This document shows positions 23,844-32,593 of a DNA stretch of 64,000 nt, piece after piece. The DNA is from Agromyces mediolanus (lineage in GTDB: Bacteria; Actinomycetota; Actinomycetes; Actinomycetales; Microbacteriaceae), in the NCBI RefSeq assembly GCF_023715325.1, contig NZ_JAMBNX010000001.1, positions 434,001 through 498,000 on the forward strand, read 5' to 3'. Made by a program: the position numbers and the translations under genes. The notes beneath the pieces are model-generated. The model did not search any database, was not told where the DNA came from, and was given only the letters and a program-made list of their open reading frames with translations. Every line of letters begins with the position of its first letter. Within the stretch, counting starts at the first letter, position 1.

Positions 23844-25405
23844 TCAGCACCGGCACGACAAGGGGCGCCCGCGCCCGCAGACGCATCGGGGCGGTCAGCA
23901 TCGTCGCCGCGGTGGCGCTTCTGCTGAGCGGATGCTTCCCCAACCTCGGCGGACTCTTCCCGAAGCCCGCGGCCACTTCGACGCCGACGGGCGAACAGGT
24001 CTCGGCCGAGCTGGAGCCGTTCTACTCGCAGATCCTCACCTGGAAGGGCTGCGGCGACGAGCTCGAGTGCACGACGGCGACGGCGCCGCTCGATTGGAAC
24101 GACCCGGCGGCCGGCGAGACCGAGCTCGCACTGGTCCGGCACCGCGCGACGGGCGACCGCATCGGCTCGCTCCTCGTGAACCCCGGGGGCCCGGGAGCGT
24201 CGGGGGTCGACCTCGTCACCGACTCGCTCGATTTCGCGGTCGGCCAGCCGTTGCAGGAGCGCTTCGACGTCGTCGGCTTCGACCCCCGCGGGGTCGGGCA
24301 GTCCAGCTCGGTCGTCTGCTACGACGCGGCGGAGATGGACCAGGCGCTGTTCTCGATCCCCCCGGGCGAGCGAGGCAGCGCCGAGTGGATCGCGGCATCC
24401 GCGAAGAACTTCGAGGACTTCGGCGTCGCCTGCGCCGAGAACACCGGCGAGCTGCTCGGCTACGTCGACACGGTGAGCGCGGCCCGCGACCTCGACCTGC
24501 TGCGGTCGATCCTCGGCGACGCGAAGCTGAACTACCTGGGGTACTCCTACGGGACCTTCCTCGGCGCGACCTTCGCGGGGCTCTACCCCGACAAGGTGGG
24601 GCGGCTCGTGCTCGACGGTGCGATCGACCCGTCGGCGAGCGAGTTCGAGGTCTCGAAGGCCCAGGCCATCGGCTTCGAGCAGGCGCTGCGCGCCTACATG
24701 GCCGACTGCCAGGGCGCGGCCGACTGCCCCTTCCCGGGCGACGTCGACGCCGGCATGGCCGAAGTGGGGGCGCTCGCCGCCTCGCTCGATGCCAGCCCGC
24801 TGCGCGGCAGCGACGGTCGCATGGTCGGCGCCGACACCTACCTGACCGCGATCATCGCCGCGCTCTACAGCCCCGACTCCTGGACGTACCTGTCGGAGAT
24901 GTTCGACTCGGTCATGCTCGGCGACGCCGACATGGCGCTCACGCTCGCGGACTTCTACTACGGGCGCAACCCCGACGGCACGTACAACGACAACTCGACC
25001 GAGGCGTTCCGTGCCATCAACTGCCTCGACTACCCGCTGCGCGACGGTGCGGGCGACCTCCAAGCCGAGGCGGCCGAGATCGTCGCGGCCGCGCCGGTCA
25101 TCGGTCCGTTCTGGGGCTACGACACGGGTGGCGGCTGCGAACTGTGGCCGGTGCAGGGTGACGCGACCCGCGCCGAGATCCACGCGGAGGGGGCCGACCC
25201 GATCCTCGTCATCGGCACGACCGGCGACCCCGCGACGCCTTACGAATGGGCCGTCTCGCTCGCCGACCAGCTCGACTCCGGCGTGCTCGTGAGCTACGAG
25301 GGTGAGGGGCACACGGCCTACAACAAGTCGAACTCCTGCGTGAACGACGCCGTCGAACGGTACTTCATCGACGGCGCGGTTCCAGCGAGCGATCCGAAGT
25401 GCTGA
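23840..25405 (+). CDS. Secreted lipoprotein alpha/beta hydrolase (S33 tripeptidyl-aminopeptidase family)
   Basis: 521 residues with a lipoprotein signal peptide: RRRIGAVSIVAAVALLLSGC, lipobox LLSGC at about residues 27-31. The hydrolase core has an oxyanion-type LLVNPGGPGASGVDL, the nucleophile in YLGYSYGTFLGATFAG, and a C-terminal TAP-like domain with catalytic Asp in GTTGDPATPYEWA and His in YEGEGHTAYN. Two conserved Cys pairs occur (CGDELEC and others). Members release N-terminal peptides or hydrolyse esters outside the cell; the substrate is not predictable. Overlaps holB by 4 bp. Confidence 0.88.
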   Translation: MISTGTTRGARARRRIGAVSIVAAVALLLSGCFPNLGGLFPKPAATSTPTGEQVSAELEPFYSQILTWKGCGDELECTTATAPLDWNDPAAGETELALVRHRATGDRIGSLLVNPGGPGASGVDLVTDSLDFAVGQPLQERFDVVGFDPRGVGQSSSVVCYDAAEMDQALFSIPPGERGSAEWIAASAKNFEDFGVACAENTGELLGYVDTVSAARDLDLLRSILGDAKLNYLGYSYGTFLGATFAGLYPDKVGRLVLDGAIDPSASEFEVSKAQAIGFEQALRAYMADCQGAADCPFPGDVDAGMAEVGALAASLDASPLRGSDGRMVGADTYLTAIIAALYSPDSWTYLSEMFDSVMLGDADMALTLADFYYGRNPDGTYNDNSTEAFRAINCLDYPLRDGAGDLQAEAAEIVAAAPVIGPFWGYDTGGGCELWPVQGDATRAEIHAEGADPILVIGTTGDPATPYEWAVSLADQLDSGVLVSYEGEGHTAYNKSNSCVNDAVERYFIDGAVPASDPKC

Positions 25406-25436
25406 GCGGTTCGAGTCGATCGAGCTGAGGCTCCGG

Positions 25437-25470
25437 CGGCGGTGCGGCGCAGGAACGCGCCGCACCGCCG
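25437..25470 (+). terminator. Rho-independent-like hairpin after hydrolase gene
   Basis: A perfect 13-bp GC stem, CGGCGGTGCGGCG (25437-25449) and CGCCGCACCGCCG (25458-25470), with an 8-nt loop, 32 nt after the stop. It probably ends the topA-tmk-holB-hydrolase transcript. Confidence 0.65.
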
Positions 25471-25558
25471 GTTCGCGCCGGCCGTGGTCATCGGGGGCAC
25501 CCGGCATCCGCTACTATTGTTTCTCGTGCCACCGCAGCGTTCGCGCCGCGGGAGTCAC

Positions 25559-25631
25559 GCCGCCTTAGCTCAGTCGGCAGAGCGATTCACTCGTAATGAA
25601 TAGGTCGTGGGTTCGATTCCCACAGGCGGCT
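25559..25631 (+). tRNA. tRNA-Thr (anticodon CGU)
   Basis: A 73-nt cloverleaf. Acceptor GCCGCCT pairs with AGGCGGC, the D stem is GCTC/GAGC, the anticodon stem ATTCA/TGAAT has loop CTCGTAA (anticodon CGT), and the T arm is GTGGG-TTCGATT-CCCAC. The CCA end is encoded (25632-25634). TACTAT at 25512-25517 is a plausible -10 element about 45 nt upstream. No repeat of the tRNA 3' end was noticed in the window. Confidence 0.96.
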
Positions 25632-25639
25632 CCACCTCC

Positions 25640-25672
25640 GAACGGCCCTCCCGAAGCCCGGGAGGGCCGTTC
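25640..25672 (+). terminator. Strong hairpin terminator after tRNA-Thr
   Basis: A perfect 13-bp inverted repeat, GAACGGCCCTCCC (25640-25652) and GGGAGGGCCGTTC (25660-25672), with a 7-nt loop, begins 6 nt after the encoded CCA. The rest of the gap to 25921 holds no gene that can be supported and presumably contains the promoter of the transporter operon. Confidence 0.8.
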
Positions 25673-25921
25673 GCGTTCGAGGCCTTCACCGCTCGCTTCG
25701 GACGAGCTCGCGATCCTCCGGACCGGCGATGAAGATCTCCTCGACGGCCAGTCCGAACGCGGCCAAGCGATGGACGATCGTCACCCCTGGCATCCGGTTT
25801 TGGACATTCGTCGCATTGTTGGCGCGCGTGCGCCGCGCCTAGCCTCGTCGGTACCGGTCGCCGCTCCCTCGAACGGCACCCGGCTTCCCCCGATCCGCAT
25901 CGCTTCAGTGAGGAAACGATC

Positions 25922-27220
25922 GTGACATCCACCGAACCCCGCACCATCGCCCGACCCCGCCGGGCCGCGCTCGCCGCGCTCGCCGGCACGAGCATCGAAT
26001 GGTACGACTTCTTCATCTACGCGACGGCCGCCGCCCTCGTGTTCCGGCACGTGTTCTTCCCGCCCGACATGAACCCGGTACTCGGCACGATCGTCGCCTT
26101 CGGCACGACCTCCTTCGGCTATCTCGGCCGCCCGATCGGGGCCTTCCTCTTCGGTCACCTCGGCGACCGCTTCGGCCGCAAGCCCGTGCTCATCGCCACG
26201 CTGCTGCTCATGGGCGTCGGCACCTTCGGCATCGGCCTGCTGCCCTCCTACGAGGTGGTGGGCCCGCTCGCCCCGCTGCTGCTCATCACCCTGCGCCTGC
26301 TGCAGGGCGTGGCCATGGGCGGCGAGTGGGGTGGCGCCGCGCTGCTCGCGATCGAGCACGCACCCGTCGAGCGCCGCTCCTTCTACGGCTCCTTCGCGCA
26401 GCTCGGCTCCTCGGTGGGCGCGACGCTCTCCTCGGCGGTCTTCGCGATCTCGGAGCACATCGGCGACGGCCTCGTCGCAGGCTCCTGGCGCATCCCCTTC
26501 CTCTTCAGCGCCGTGCTGGTGGTCATCGGGCTCATCATCCGCTCGGTGGTCGGCGAATCGCCCGAGTTCGTCTCGGCGCGCAGCGCGCAGGAGCTCTCGG
26601 CAGCGCCCGTGCGGGAGGTGTTCCGCACGCCGAAGCCGCTGCTCATCGGCATCGGCGCCATGCTCGTCGCCACCGGCGGCTACTACGTGACGTCGTCCTT
26701 CTTCCTCGCCTACTCCTCGGAGCAGGCCGGCGTGCCGACGGAGCTGGTGTTGAACGCGCTCATCATCGCCGGCCTGTTCGAGATGGCCTTCGTGCCGCTC
26801 GCGGGCTGGCTCGGCGATCGATGGCGACCGCAGTTCGTCGTCGCCGTGGGGCTCGCGGGGATCATGATCGTGGTGGTGCCGCTGTACCTGCTCGCGCACA
26901 CGGGCTCGTTCCTCGTGATCACGGTCATGCTCGCCGTGACGGCGCTGTTCACGGGCTTCAACTACGGGCCGATCGCCGCCGTGCTCGCGTCGATCTTCCC
27001 GGTGCGGGTGCGATACACCGGCACCTCGCTCGCCTACCAGGGCTCCGCGCTCACGGCCGGGGCGCTCACGCCGATCGTGCTGCCGACGCTGCTCGGCATG
27101 TCCGAGGGTTCGCCGGTGCTGATCTTCGCCTACCTCGCCCTGCTCTGCCTCGTCGCGATCGGCTGCGTGCTCGCCACCCGGGGGCTGGCCGCTCGTGTCG
27201 AGCGGGGGACGGTCGCATGA
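25922..27220 (+). CDS. MHS-family MFS metabolite:proton symporter
   Basis: 432 residues from GTG 25922 with twelve predicted membrane segments. It begins with the MHS signature ALAGTSIEWYDFFIYATAAA. The MFS loop motif is GHLGDRFGRKPVLI, and RLLQGVAMGGEWGGAALLAI is diagnostic for ShiA/ProP/KgtP-like symporters that import small organic acids, betaines or shikimate. The stop overlaps the amidohydrolase start, so transporter and enzymes form one operon. The substrate is probably the compound hydrolysed by the downstream enzymes. Confidence 0.88.
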   Translation: MTSTEPRTIARPRRAALAALAGTSIEWYDFFIYATAAALVFRHVFFPPDMNPVLGTIVAFGTTSFGYLGRPIGAFLFGHLGDRFGRKPVLIATLLLMGVGTFGIGLLPSYEVVGPLAPLLLITLRLLQGVAMGGEWGGAALLAIEHAPVERRSFYGSFAQLGSSVGATLSSAVFAISEHIGDGLVAGSWRIPFLFSAVLVVIGLIIRSVVGESPEFVSARSAQELSAAPVREVFRTPKPLLIGIGAMLVATGGYYVTSSFFLAYSSEQAGVPTELVLNALIIAGLFEMAFVPLAGWLGDRWRPQFVVAVGLAGIMIVVVPLYLLAHTGSFLVITVMLAVTALFTGFNYGPIAAVLASIFPVRVRYTGTSLAYQGSALTAGALTPIVLPTLLGMSEGSPVLIFAYLALLCLVAIGCVLATRGLAARVERGTVA

Positions 27221-28887
27221 GCGCCGTCAGCGAACTCATCGTCAGCGGACGGATCCGGCCGAGCGGTTCGGAGCGTCTCGTCGAGGCGATCCTCGTCCGC
27301 GACGGCCGCATCGCGGCGGCGGGATCGCTGCACGACTGCCGTGCCCTCGCCTTCACGACCACCGAAGAGCTCGAGCTCGGCGAGCTGACCGTGCTGCCCG
27401 GCTTCGTCGACGCGCACTGCCACCCGCTCATGCACGGCCAGTTCGCCTCGTGGACCGACTGCAGCTGGACGGCCGCACCGAGCATCGACGACGTCGTCGA
27501 GCGGCTCCGCGAGCGCGGCGCGGCGCGGCCCGGGGCGATCCGCGGCCGCGGCTTCCACCACGGCAACGTCGCCGACCAGCGGATGCTGAACCGGCACGAC
27601 CTCGACCGGGCCAGCACCGAGCGGGAGGTGCTCGTCTTCCACTCGAGCGGGCACGGCGCCATCGCGAACACGGCGGTGCTGCGCGCGCTCGGCGTCACCG
27701 CCGAGACGGCGGACCCGGAGGGCGGCCACCTCGGCCGCGATGCCGACGGTGCGCCGGACGGGACGTTCTGGGATGCCGCCGCCGACTGGTTGACCGGCGT
27801 CGCGGGGGTGAAGATCGGCAACAACGGGCCGAACTTCCACCTCTCGGACGACCCGGAGGAGCTGCACGCGCACCTCGCGGCTGCGCAGCGCGAGCTGCAC
27901 TCGGTCGGGGTGACCTCCGTCGTCGACGCTCAGGTCACCTCGCGCGAGCTCGGCGCATATCTGCGCGCCCGCGATCGCGGCGAGCTCACGCTGCGCGCGG
28001 AGCTCCTCGTGATCTCGAGCCTGATCGGGCAGCTCGAGCAGCTCGGCGTGGCGGGGCGGCTCGGCGACGAGCAGCTCGCGATCGCCGGGGTGAAGCTGTA
28101 CTCCGACGGCGCGCTGACCGCCGCGACCGCTCGGTTCAGCTCGCCGTACTGCTGCGACCCGTCCGACTTCGGCTACCTCTACCACCCCGATGGGGAGCTC
28201 GAGGGCATGATCGCGCGCGTCACGGCGCTCGGGCTGCCCTCGGCGACCCACGCGCAGGGCGACGCCGCGATCGAGCTCGTCCTCGACATCCACGAGCGCC
28301 TGCACGCCGGTGACCGACCGCTCCGGCACCGTATCGAGCACTTCGGCGGGCCGACCGAGGCGCAGGTGCGTCGGGCAGCGGAGCTCGAGCTCTGGCCGAT
28401 CACGCAGCCGCAGTACCTCGCCCGCTACGGCGACGAGCTGCTTGAGGCGCTCGGCGACCGGGCCGAACGCCTCACGCCGCTCGGCGAGATCCGTGACGCG
28501 GGGGCTCCCGTCGTGCTCTCCTCGGACGCTCCGGTCTGCCCGCCCGGGCCGTTGGACGCGGTGCACGCGGCGGTGACCCGGCGCACAGCCGGCGGCCGGG
28601 TGCTCGGCGGACCGGAGCTGCAGCTCGCCCTCGCCGAGGCGATCCTCGGCCACACCGCGACCGCGGCGGCCTCGATCAGCCGGGAGCACGCGATCGGCTC
28701 GCTCGAACCCGGCCGCTTCGCGGACTTCGTGGTGCTCGACCGCGACCCCTACCTCGTCGACATCGACGAGGTGCTGGCGATCCGTGTGCTGCAGACCTGG
28801 GTCGGCGGTGCGCAGGTGTACGAGGCCGAGCCGCAGCTCGACGACATGACAGCCGGGCGGACGCCGCTCACGGAGGGAGCACGATGA
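27217..28887 (+). CDS. YtcJ-type metal-dependent amidohydrolase
   Basis: 556 residues from ATG 27217, overlapping the transporter stop. Amidohydrolase family 3 architecture: a beta-sandwich opening (LIVSGRIRPSGSERLVEAIL), HxH metal site VLPGFVDAHCHPLMHG at residues 65-75, YSDGALTAATARFSSPYC, HAQGDAAIELVLD and HRIEHFGGPTEAQV, the late Asp in VLSSDAPVCPPGPLDA, and a C-terminal SLEPGRFADFVVLDRDPYLV. The family hydrolyses amides, ureides or formamides. Overlap with an agmatinase-type gene suggests a nitrogen-rich substrate. A second YtcJ-like gene lies at 60541. Confidence 0.85.
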   Translation: MSAVSELIVSGRIRPSGSERLVEAILVRDGRIAAAGSLHDCRALAFTTTEELELGELTVLPGFVDAHCHPLMHGQFASWTDCSWTAAPSIDDVVERLRERGAARPGAIRGRGFHHGNVADQRMLNRHDLDRASTEREVLVFHSSGHGAIANTAVLRALGVTAETADPEGGHLGRDADGAPDGTFWDAAADWLTGVAGVKIGNNGPNFHLSDDPEELHAHLAAAQRELHSVGVTSVVDAQVTSRELGAYLRARDRGELTLRAELLVISSLIGQLEQLGVAGRLGDEQLAIAGVKLYSDGALTAATARFSSPYCCDPSDFGYLYHPDGELEGMIARVTALGLPSATHAQGDAAIELVLDIHERLHAGDRPLRHRIEHFGGPTEAQVRRAAELELWPITQPQYLARYGDELLEALGDRAERLTPLGEIRDAGAPVVLSSDAPVCPPGPLDAVHAAVTRRTAGGRVLGGPELQLALAEAILGHTATAAASISREHAIGSLEPGRFADFVVLDRDPYLVDIDEVLAIRVLQTWVGGAQVYEAEPQLDDMTAGRTPLTEGAR

Positions 28888-29846
28888 TCATCGGACCGGT
28901 CGACGGGCAGCGTTCGCCGCGCTACGCCGGACTCAGCACCTTCGCGCGGCTGCCGCGCATCGAGGACGTGACGGATGCCGCCCTCGCGGTCGTGGGCGTG
29001 CCGTTCGACGCCGGCGTCACCTTCCGGCCCGGCGCGCGGTTCGGTCCCTCGGCGATCCGCGAGGCCTCCCGCCTGCTGCGGCCGTTCAACCCGGCACTGG
29101 GCGTGGCCGCGTTCGACCTCGTGCAGGTCGCGGACGCCGGTGACCTCGACGCGAATCCGTTCGACATCGCAGCGGCGCTCGGCGAGATGGAACGCGGGTT
29201 CCGTGCGCTCAGCGGGCGCGACCGGCGGTTCGTGGCGCTCGGCGGTGATCACACCATCGCGCTGCCGGCGCTCCGCGCCGTCGCCGACGTGCACGGCCCG
29301 GTCTCGCTCGTGCACTTCGACGCCCATCTCGACACGTGGGACACCTACTTCGGAGAGGCGTACACGCACGGCTCGCCGTTCCGCCGCGCGAGTGAGGAGG
29401 GGGTGCTGCGCCGGGATCGTTCCGCGCACGTCGGGCTGCGGGGCTCCCTCTACAGCGGGGAGGATCTGCTCGACGACGAGCGGCTCGGCTTCACCGCCGT
29501 GCACAGTCGGGAGCTCGACGCCATCGGCGCACCCGGGGTGCTGCGGCGGGTTCTCGACCGGGTCGGCGACGCCCCCGTGTACGTGTCGATCGACATCGAC
29601 GTGCTCGACCCCTCGATGGCCCCTGGCACGGGGACGCCGGAGGCGGGCGGGATGACGAGCCGGGAGCTGCTCGAGATCCTGCGGGGCCTGCGCGGAGTGA
29701 ATCTCGTCGGGGCGGACATCGTCGAGGTGTCCCCGCCGTTCGACCACGCCGCGATCACCGCGGTCGCCGCGGCGAACCTCGCCTACGAGCTGATCGGCAT
29801 CATGGCCGAGCAGCTGGCCGACGGGCGGGCGGTCAACGCCGGCTGA
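28884..29846 (+). CDS. Agmatinase-family ureohydrolase
   Basis: 320 residues from ATG 28884, overlapping the amidohydrolase by 4 bp. All manganese-ligand motifs of the arginase/agmatinase fold are present: RFVALGGDHTIALPALR, SLVHFDAHLDTWDTYFG with YTHGSPFRRA, and VYVSIDIDVLDPSMAPGTGT. The last continues into PEAGGMTSRELLEIL. Such enzymes cut a guanidino group to urea and an amine. The true substrate may be agmatine, a guanidino acid or another guanidine; context with an MHS transporter hints at a zwitterionic guanidino acid. The 3' end overlaps the convergent regulator by 14 bp. Confidence 0.88.
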   Translation: MIIGPVDGQRSPRYAGLSTFARLPRIEDVTDAALAVVGVPFDAGVTFRPGARFGPSAIREASRLLRPFNPALGVAAFDLVQVADAGDLDANPFDIAAALGEMERGFRALSGRDRRFVALGGDHTIALPALRAVADVHGPVSLVHFDAHLDTWDTYFGEAYTHGSPFRRASEEGVLRRDRSAHVGLRGSLYSGEDLLDDERLGFTAVHSRELDAIGAPGVLRRVLDRVGDAPVYVSIDIDVLDPSMAPGTGTPEAGGMTSRELLEILRGLRGVNLVGADIVEVSPPFDHAAITAVAAANLAYELIGIMAEQLADGRAVNAG

Positions 29847-31353
29847 GCTGAACGGCCGCCCACAGCTCGAGCCGTCCCGCGAGGCTCGACGGGTCGAGCC
29901 CGAGCACCTCGCCCGCCGCATCGATTCGGTGGCGGAGGGTGTGCCGGTGCACGCCGAGCTCCCGCGCCGCCGCATCCCAGGCGCAATCGTGTTCGATCCA
30001 GGTCTCCACCGCGGTCCAGAGCGCGGTGCCGGCGCGCTCGTCGTGCTCGCGGAGCGTACGCAGCGTCGCCCGGGCGACGTTGGCCGCGCCCTGCTCGGCG
30101 AGCGCGCCCAGCACGCCGCCGGCGGCGAGGTCGCCGTACTCGGCGATGAGGGACGCCGCACTTCGCGGCGCGCGGCGCAACGCGAACCGCGCCTCCTCGA
30201 GCGCGCCGGGGAGCGCCTCGAACCGGCTCGCCGAGGTGCGGCCGGCCCGGAGGCCGTGCTGCGTCACGAGCTGCAATGCGGTCGGAGCGGATGCCTCGTC
30301 GACGAGCACCATGATCCGGCCGTCGAGGCGGGCGAAGAACAGCCCGCCCGCGCGCGCGTTCGCGGCGAGCTCGAGGGCGTCCAGGACAAGGTCGGAGTCC
30401 GGGGCGCCGTCGAGCACGAAGACACCGAGCGGCGGGCTGGGCAGCTCGCCCCAGGCGTCTCGCGCCGTACGCCGGGCGAGCTCGACCGCGCCGCCGAGGA
30501 GCTGCTGGAGCACGCCGTCACGCAGCTGGAGCCGGGCCCTGGCGAGAGCGCGATGCTGGGCGAGTGCGAGGCTCGCGAACGCGATGACGCTGTTCACGAG
30601 ATCGGTCGCCGACGGGTCGCGATCGCGCAGCCCGGCGAGCACGATCGCCCCATCGAGATGTTCGATGCCGATCGTCTGCAGTGCGTACTCATGCCCGTCG
30701 GCCTCGAGTCGGGACGAGCCCCTGGCGCCGCGCCCGAGGGCCTCGGTGACCGCGGAGCGCAGTTCTGCGCCGGCCGGGCGGGAGAGGTCGGAGGCGAGCT
30801 GCGAGCCCGCGGCGTCGAACAGCAGCACCCGGCAGTCGAGCTGCCGCTCGAGCTCGGCGACGATGGAGGCGAGCCCGTCGGGGCGGAGCGCGGCCTTCGT
30901 GAGCGCGCGCTGCGCCCCGACCGACCAGCGGATGCGCTCGGTGCGCTGCGCGTCGAGCGCCTCCGCCACGAACTGGATGTACGCCAGGTACGGCGTGAGA
31001 TCGGTCATCTCGATGAGCGGCAGCCCGTGCGCCCGGCAGGCGTCGATGAGCGCCCCGGGGGTCTCGCCGTGGTGCAGCCGTGCGCCGAAGCCGAGGCCGA
31101 CGATTCCGTGCCGTTGCAGGCGCTCGACGTAGGCGTCGTAGCGCTCGGCCGTGGTCGTGCCCGGCGGGAACTGCGCACCGTCGGTGAGCAGCAGGTGGCC
31201 GGCGGCGAGGAACGGGGTCGGATCGGGCAGGTCGGAGCCGTGCACCCAGGCGATGGGCCGCTCGATCGCTTCGGCGGTGCCGCCCGGGACGAGCAGCTTC
31301 AGACGCTCGCCGCCGAAGTCGAGGAGGGTGCGGATCGTCGGCGGCGCGGCCAT
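29833..31353 (-). CDS. PucR-family transcriptional regulator
   Basis: 506 residues from ATG 31353. The N-terminal PucR domain (IRTLLDFGGERLKLLVPGGT through LPLIEMTDLTPYLAYIQFVA) is followed by a GAF-like middle part. A C-terminal HTH_30 reads DAAARELGVHRHTLRHRIDA. Family members regulate purine, allantoin, amine or other nitrogen-source pathways. Its gene is convergent with the transporter-amidohydrolase-ureohydrolase operon and is the obvious candidate regulator. A hairpin (GGCCCGG...CCGGGCC, about 31387-31405) and GTATAC lie upstream of its start. Confidence 0.85.
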   Translation of the reverse strand: MAAPPTIRTLLDFGGERLKLLVPGGTAEAIERPIAWVHGSDLPDPTPFLAAGHLLLTDGAQFPPGTTTAERYDAYVERLQRHGIVGLGFGARLHHGETPGALIDACRAHGLPLIEMTDLTPYLAYIQFVAEALDAQRTERIRWSVGAQRALTKAALRPDGLASIVAELERQLDCRVLLFDAAGSQLASDLSRPAGAELRSAVTEALGRGARGSSRLEADGHEYALQTIGIEHLDGAIVLAGLRDRDPSATDLVNSVIAFASLALAQHRALARARLQLRDGVLQQLLGGAVELARRTARDAWGELPSPPLGVFVLDGAPDSDLVLDALELAANARAGGLFFARLDGRIMVLVDEASAPTALQLVTQHGLRAGRTSASRFEALPGALEEARFALRRAPRSAASLIAEYGDLAAGGVLGALAEQGAANVARATLRTLREHDERAGTALWTAVETWIEHDCAWDAAARELGVHRHTLRHRIDAAGEVLGLDPSSLAGRLELWAAVQLSRR

Positions 31354-31534
31354 CCCGGAAGTATACGAGGCGCCACGACGAAAGGCCCGGGATCGCCGGG
31401 CCGTTCGCACGATCCCGGGGAGGACCGGGAATGCCTGCACGCTAGGCGAGGCCGCGCGAATCCGCAGCGTCCCCGATGTGGGGACAGACCCAGCCGACGG
31501 TGCTCGCGCGAGCCGGCGGGCCTAGGCTTTCCCC

Positions 31535-32521
31535 ATGACCGATCGACTCCGCTGGGGCATCCTCGCGACGGGCGGCATCGCGCGCCTCTTCACCTCCGAC
31601 CTGAAGCTCGCCGGCTTCGACGTGCGCGCCGTCGGCTCGCGCAGTGCGGCGTCCGCCGCCGCCTTCGCCGAAGCGTTCGGCATCCCGACGGCGCACGCGG
31701 GATACGAGGCGCTCTTCGCCGACCCCGAGGTCGACGTCGTCTACGTCGCGACCCCGCACCCGATGCACGCCGAGAACGCCGTGGCGGCGCTCGACGCCGG
31801 CAAGCACGTGCTCGTCGAGAAGCCGTTCGCGCTGAACCGTGCCGAGGCCGAGCGCATCCGCGATGCGGCGGTCGCGAACGGGAGGCTCGCGCTCGAGGCG
31901 ATGTGGACGCGGTACCTGCCGCACATGGTGCGGATCCGCGAGCTGATCGCCTCCGGAGCGCTCGGCGAGGTCCGCTCGCTCATCGCCGACCACACGCAGC
32001 TGCTGAGCGATGATCCTGCACACCGCATCAACGCGCTCGAGCTCGGCGGCGGGGCACTGCTCGACCTCGGCATCTACCCGATCTCCTTCGCGTGGGATCT
32101 CTTCGGCGAGCCCCGCGACATCCGCTCGTCCGCCGTCTTCAAAGCGACCGGTGCCGACGCGCAGCTCGCGACGATCTTCCACTACCCGGGCGGGCAGACC
32201 GCCACCACCTATTCCGCGAGTGACACGCAGGGCCCGAACCGGGCAGCCGTCCTCGGCACGGCGGCACGCATCGAGATCGACGAGGTCTGGTACTCGCCGA
32301 CGACGTTCCGCCTCGTCGCCGCCGACGGGAGCGTCCTCGAGACGTACGAGTCGAAGGTCGAAGGCCGGGGGATGCAGTATCAGGCCGCCGCGCTCGAGGC
32401 GCTCGTGGCCGCCGGACGGCTCGACGGCGGCGAGCTCCTGCCGACCGCCGAGACGGTCGGCATCATGGGGACGCTCGACGCGATCCGCGCCGAGATCGGA
32501 CTGCGCTATCCGGGGGAGTGA
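31535..32521 (+). CDS. Gfo/Idh/MocA-family NAD(P)-dependent oxidoreductase
   Basis: 328 residues. Rossmann start LRWGILATGGIARLFTSDLK, the ATPHPMHAENAVAALDAGKH segment and the family EKP motif (VLVEKPFALNRAEAERI) with the catalytic-site Lys. The C-terminal substrate domain has LGGGALLDLGIYPISFAWDL. These enzymes oxidise or reduce sugars, inositols, trans-dihydrodiols or biliverdin-like substrates. The GGALLDLGIYP pattern is that of the dihydrodiol dehydrogenase/xylose dehydrogenase branch. It appears to stand alone, 181 bp from the divergent regulator. Confidence 0.85.
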   Translation: MTDRLRWGILATGGIARLFTSDLKLAGFDVRAVGSRSAASAAAFAEAFGIPTAHAGYEALFADPEVDVVYVATPHPMHAENAVAALDAGKHVLVEKPFALNRAEAERIRDAAVANGRLALEAMWTRYLPHMVRIRELIASGALGEVRSLIADHTQLLSDDPAHRINALELGGGALLDLGIYPISFAWDLFGEPRDIRSSAVFKATGADAQLATIFHYPGGQTATTYSASDTQGPNRAAVLGTAARIEIDEVWYSPTTFRLVAADGSVLETYESKVEGRGMQYQAAALEALVAAGRLDGGELLPTAETVGIMGTLDAIRAEIGLRYPGE

Positions 32522-32593
32522 CCCGCGCCGGTGCGACCACCGGCCGAGCGACGCTCAGGAAGCGTGGAGGCGACCCGTCCGTAGAATGCCCGG

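Noticed and set aside
23606..25507. A 633-codon leftward frame antisense to holB and the S33 hydrolase
   Set aside because: Shadow composition; the sense genes have signal peptide, P-loop and catalytic motifs.
25559..25631. tRNA-Thr as attachment site of an island beginning at 25922
   Set aside because: No repeat of the tRNA 3' end and no integrase nearby on the right; a terminator directly follows the tRNA.
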